From Chloroflexota bacterium (lineage in GTDB: Bacteria > Chloroflexota > Limnocylindria > Limnocylindrales > CSP1-4), in the NCBI GenBank assembly GCA_021802185.1, contig JAKAAV010000101.1, positions 1-7,651 of the forward strand: a DNA stretch of 7,651 nucleotides, given 5' to 3'. Position 1 is the first letter of the stretch. The number at the start of each line of letters is the position of its first letter. The translations under genes were made by a program, and so were the position numbers. Positions 4,860-7,651 of the stretch are shown here, piece after piece. The notes beneath the pieces were generated by a model, which was given only the letters and a program-made list of their open reading frames with translations, was not told where the DNA came from and made no database searches.

Positions 4860-7651
4860 ATGCCGCGCGCGATCGCCTCCGCCAGCACCACCAGCCGCGA
4901 GTCCAGGAGCGGGGGAACGCCTCGAGGCCTCACCTTCGAGCGTCGCTGGACGACGCCCGGCGTCCACCCCTACGACGAGGTGACCTGGGCCGTCCGCACG
5001 GCCAGCATCGGCAACGAGAGCGGCAAGGTCGTCTTCGAGCAGACCGACGTCGAGGTGCCCGAGGCGTGGAGCCAGCTGGCGACGAACGTCGTCGTCAGCA
5101 AGTACTTCCGGGGGCACGTCGGGACGCCCGAGCGGGAGCGGAGCGTCAGGCAGCTGATCAGCCGGGTGGTCGACACGATCTGCGGCTGGGCCGTGGCCGG
5201 CCGCTACTTCGCGACCGACGAGGATCTGGAGACGTTCCGGGCCGAGCTCACGCACCTGATCCTGCACCAGAAGATGTCGTTCAACTCGCCCGTGTGGTTC
5301 AACGTGGGCGTCGAGGAGCACCCGCAGTGCTCGGCGTGCTTCATCAACTCCGTGCAGGACTCCATGACCTCGATCATGGACCTTGCCAAGACGGAGGCGA
5401 TGCTCTTCAAGTTCGGCTCCGGTGCCGGCTCGAACCTCTCCCCGATCCGGTCCGCGCGCGAGAAGATGGCGGGCGGGGGCATGGCGTCGGGCCCGGTCAG
5501 CTTCATGAAGGGCTACGACGCGTTCGCCGGCGTCATCAAGTCGGGCGGCAAGACGCGACGCGCCGCGAAGATGGTGATCCTCGACGCCGACCACCCCGAC
5601 ATCCTCGAGTTCGTCAACTGCAAGATGCTCGAGGAGAAGAAGGCCTGGGCGCTGATCGAGGCCGGCTACGACGCCTCGTTCACGGGCGAGGCATACGGCT
5701 CGGTGTTCTTCCAGAACGCGAACCACTCCGTCCGCGTCACCGACGACTTCATGCGAGCCGTCGAGCAGGACGGCCCGTGGACGACGCACTTCGTCACGAC
5801 CGGCGAGCCGGCCGACACCTTCCGGGCGCGCGACATCCTGGACCAGATGGCGGAGGCGGCGTGGGTCTGCGGTGACCCCGGCATCCAGTACGACACGACG
5901 ATCAACGACTGGAACCCCGTCTCGAACTCGGCCCGCCAGGTCGCCACCAACCCCTGCGTCACCGGCGACACCCTGGTGGCCACCGACGAAGGCTGGCAGA
6001 CGATCGAGTCGCTGGTCGGACGAACCACGAGGGTCATCGGCGCGGACGGTCAGCCCCACGACGTCAGGAGTGTCTTTCCGACCGGGCGCAAGCCTGTCTT
6101 CGAGCTGAAGACCCGCGCCGGCTATCGCGTCAGGATCACCGCCGACCACAAGGTGACGACCGACCGCGGCGACGTTCCGGTGAAGGATCTCGCCGTCGGC
6201 GATCGAGTGCGCCTGGAGCGGCCAGGGTTCGGCAGGGAACGGGTGAGCACGAGGCTCGCCGAGGCCATCGGGCTGGCCGTCGGCGATGGCTGCCTGGCGT
6301 GGGTCGGTCCACACGAGCAGCCGATGGTCGTGTTGACGATGCATACGCAGGAGGCTCCGATCCTCGAGGCGGTCGCTGGCGAGGTGAACGCCCAGAAGCA
6401 CCTGCGCAAGGCGGTCGGGTCGATCGGGCGGAACGACGACGTCCACGTGTCCGCGTCGGTCACGGGCGTGCGCCTGGCCTTCGCCTCGCGGCCGGTCGCC
6501 GAGCAGTTCATGCAGTACGCGGTCCTCGACGATGGTTCCGCGCTGAAGCGCTTCAAGCCTGCCGTGTACGGGCTGGATCGCGCGTCGATGGCCGCGCTCC
6601 TCCGTGGGTTGTTCACGGCCGACGGGACGGTGGTCGACAGCGGCGACAAGGGCCAGTATGTGGGGCTCGACTCCACGTCCCTCGAGCTCGTCGTCCAGGT
6701 CCAGCGGATGCTGCTGGCCTTCGGGGTCAAGTCGAAGATCTACGAGAACCGGCGCGGCAGCCGGTCCCTCTCAGCGCTCCTCCCGGACGGACGGGGCGGT
6801 ATGAAGGAGTATCAGGTCAAGCAGACGCACTCGCTCAGGATCACGCGTGCGTCGCGGACCGTGTTCGAGCGCGAGATCGGGTTCATGGTCGAAAGCCCGA
6901 AGGCACTCGCACTCGCGGCGCTGAACATGCGCGTCGGAACATACCGCGACGACATGAGCGACGAGGTGGCGTCGATCACACCGCTCGGCACGGAATTCGT
7001 GTTCGACCTGACCGAACGGGCGACCGATCATTTCGTGGCGAACGGTCTCGTCGTCCACAATTGCAGCGAGTTCTCGTTCATCAACGACACGAGCTGCAAC
7101 CTCGCCTCGCTGAACCTCATGAAGTTCGTCCGCGAGGACGGCGAGTTCGACGTCGACGCGTACCGCTACGCGTGCCGCGTGACGATCACGGCGCAGGAGA
7201 TCCTCGTCGACTACGCGAGCTATCCGACGCCCAGGATCGAGGAGAACTCCCACCGCTTCCGGCCGCTCGGACTCGGGTACGCGAACCTCGGCGCGCTGCT
7301 CATGAGCCGCGGTCTCGCGTACGACTCGCCGGAGGGCCAGGCCTTCGCGGCCGCCCTGACCTCGATCATGACCGCCGAGGCGTACCGCCAGTCGGCCGTC
7401 ATCGCGCGCGACCACGGTGGCCCGTTCGTCGAGTACGAGAAGAACCGCGAGCCGTTCCTGCGGGTCATCCGCAAGCACCGCGACGCGGCGCAGCACATCG
7501 CGACCGACGCCGTCCCGGCCGACGTGCAGGCGGTGGCGCGAGATCTGTGGGACGAGACGCTCGCGCTCGGGGAGGCCCACGGCTACCGGAACGCGCAGGT
7601 CACGCTCCTCGCGCCCACGGGCACCATCGCGTTCATGATGGACTGCGACAC
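4860..7651 (+). CDS. nrdJ: Class II (adenosylcobalamin-dependent) ribonucleotide reductase NrdJ, intein-containing precursor, 3'-truncated by the window
   Basis: The enzyme reduces ribonucleotides to deoxyribonucleotides for DNA synthesis, using a cobalamin-generated thiyl radical, in the cytoplasm. About 930 codons are visible, of which 561 are extein; the C terminus lies beyond the window. After a variable 22-residue tail come GLTFERRWTTPGVHPYDEVTW (about 23-43), KYFRG (81-85), FNSPVWFN (141-148), QCSACFIN with C157 and C160, one being the probable redox cysteine, and KFGSGAGSNLS (184-194). The catalytic loop N364-P365, then after the intein C735-S-E737, matches the Asn/Cys/Glu triad of E. 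coli NrdA (N437, C439, E441). C746 in SCNLASLNL is the probable second redox cysteine. The phosphate-binding PTGT is at 919-922. The coding frame is unbroken through the 369-residue intein. Class II is inferred from these sequence patterns, since the cobalamin-related and C-terminal regions are not all visible. Regulation is probably by NrdR through the two upstream boxes. Confidence 0.95.
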   Translation, partial: MPRAIASASTTSRESRSGGTPRGLTFERRWTTPGVHPYDEVTWAVRTASIGNESGKVVFEQTDVEVPEAWSQLATNVVVSKYFRGHVGTPERERSVRQLISRVVDTICGWAVAGRYFATDEDLETFRAELTHLILHQKMSFNSPVWFNVGVEEHPQCSACFINSVQDSMTSIMDLAKTEAMLFKFGSGAGSNLSPIRSAREKMAGGGMASGPVSFMKGYDAFAGVIKSGGKTRRAAKMVILDADHPDILEFVNCKMLEEKKAWALIEAGYDASFTGEAYGSVFFQNANHSVRVTDDFMRAVEQDGPWTTHFVTTGEPADTFRARDILDQMAEAAWVCGDPGIQYDTTINDWNPVSNSARQVATNPCVTGDTLVATDEGWQTIESLVGRTTRVIGADGQPHDVRSVFPTGRKPVFELKTRAGYRVRITADHKVTTDRGDVPVKDLAVGDRVRLERPGFGRERVSTRLAEAIGLAVGDGCLAWVGPHEQPMVVLTMHTQEAPILEAVAGEVNAQKHLRKAVGSIGRNDDVHVSASVTGVRLAFASRPVAEQFMQYAVLDDGSALKRFKPAVYGLDRASMAALLRGLFTADGTVVDSGDKGQYVGLDSTSLELVVQVQRMLLAFGVKSKIYENRRGSRSLSALLPDGRGGMKEYQVKQTHSLRITRASRTVFEREIGFMVESPKALALAALNMRVGTYRDDMSDEVASITPLGTEFVFDLTERATDHFVANGLVVHNCSEFSFINDTSCNLASLNLMKFVREDGEFDVDAYRYACRVTITAQEILVDYASYPTPRIEENSHRFRPLGLGYANLGALLMSRGLAYDSPEGQAFAAALTSIMTAEAYRQSAVIARDHGGPFVEYEKNREPFLRVIRKHRDAAQHIATDAVPADVQAVARDLWDETLALGEAHGYRNAQVTLLAPTGTIAFMMDCD
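5955..7061 (+). mobile_element. Intein with LAGLIDADG homing endonuclease, inserted in nrdJ
   Basis: An in-frame protein intron of 369 residues that should excise itself and join the NrdJ flanks. Numbering is from its own Cys1. Block A starts CVTGDTLVATDEGW. Block B is RITADHKVTT with T62 and H65. Endonuclease block C is LAEAIGLAVGDG (101-112, acidic D111). Block E is LLRGLFTADG (215-224, acidic D223). Blocks F and G read FVFDLTERATDHFVANG and LVVHN, ending in H368-N369, with Cys as the +1 extein residue. This is a standard class 1 arrangement with every expected splicing residue, and both LAGLIDADG acidic residues are present, so both splicing and homing may be active. Removing it restores a continuous NPCSEF in NrdJ. 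By hand count, about 43 of 369 intein codons end in A or T, against about 17 of 561 in the flanking extein, a sign of separate acquisition. Confidence 0.95.

Noticed and set aside
4146..6446. 766-codon minus-strand open frame antisense to nrdJ and the intein
   Set aside because: It is the mirror of a GC-rich gene, with low-complexity Arg/Asp/Leu translation and no recognisable motif. The plus-strand frame carries unmistakable NrdJ and intein motifs.
7618..7651. A second intein at the APTGT loop of NrdJ, another known insertion region in ribonucleotide reductases
   Set aside because: The extein reads through APTGTIAFMMDCDT without interruption up to the window edge, so no second intein is visible.

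Overview
This is a high-GC bacterial window (roughly 70% G+C by eye) with strong G/C preference at third codon positions. It holds four intact or near-intact genes, two gene fragments at or near boundaries, one small conserved hypothetical gene, and an intein. Composition and gene families suggest Actinomycetota or a high-GC Chloroflexota lineage, but no taxonomic marker in the window decides between them.

Left part (1-2505, minus strand): a MoxR-type AAA+ ATPase (start 2505) is followed by a DUF58 protein (start 1325). A third reading frame begins at 75 and runs off the window edge. This is the widespread MoxR-DUF58 operon layout. In that layout the next gene is often a membrane transglutaminase, but too little is present here to identify it.

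Middle (2506-4440): a divergent 315-base spacer leads to ccsB on the plus strand, a cytochrome c maturation membrane protein with the WWD haem-handling motif. Facing it on the minus strand are a small PH-like conserved hypothetical gene (4078-4440) and, just downstream of that, the N-terminal stub of a terpenoid-cyclase-fold-like protein. The recognisable part of the stub ends at the ccsB stop codon, so it looks like a broken gene.

Right part (4441-7651): a 419-base divergent spacer carries two NrdR-box-like palindromes 33 bp apart (centre to centre), a TTGACA/TAGATT promoter and a Shine-Dalgarno site. These sit in front of nrdJ, the adenosylcobalamin-dependent class II ribonucleotide reductase, which runs off the right edge. 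nrdJ is interrupted in frame by a 369-residue intein with all canonical splicing residues and both LAGLIDADG homing-endonuclease motifs.

The intein sits inside the catalytic NPCSE loop. Its +1 residue is the cysteine that should carry the thiyl radical, so the enzyme cannot be catalytically competent until protein splicing occurs. The intein has clearly more A/T-ending codons than the surrounding extein, consistent with separate acquisition. This is the most notable feature of the window.
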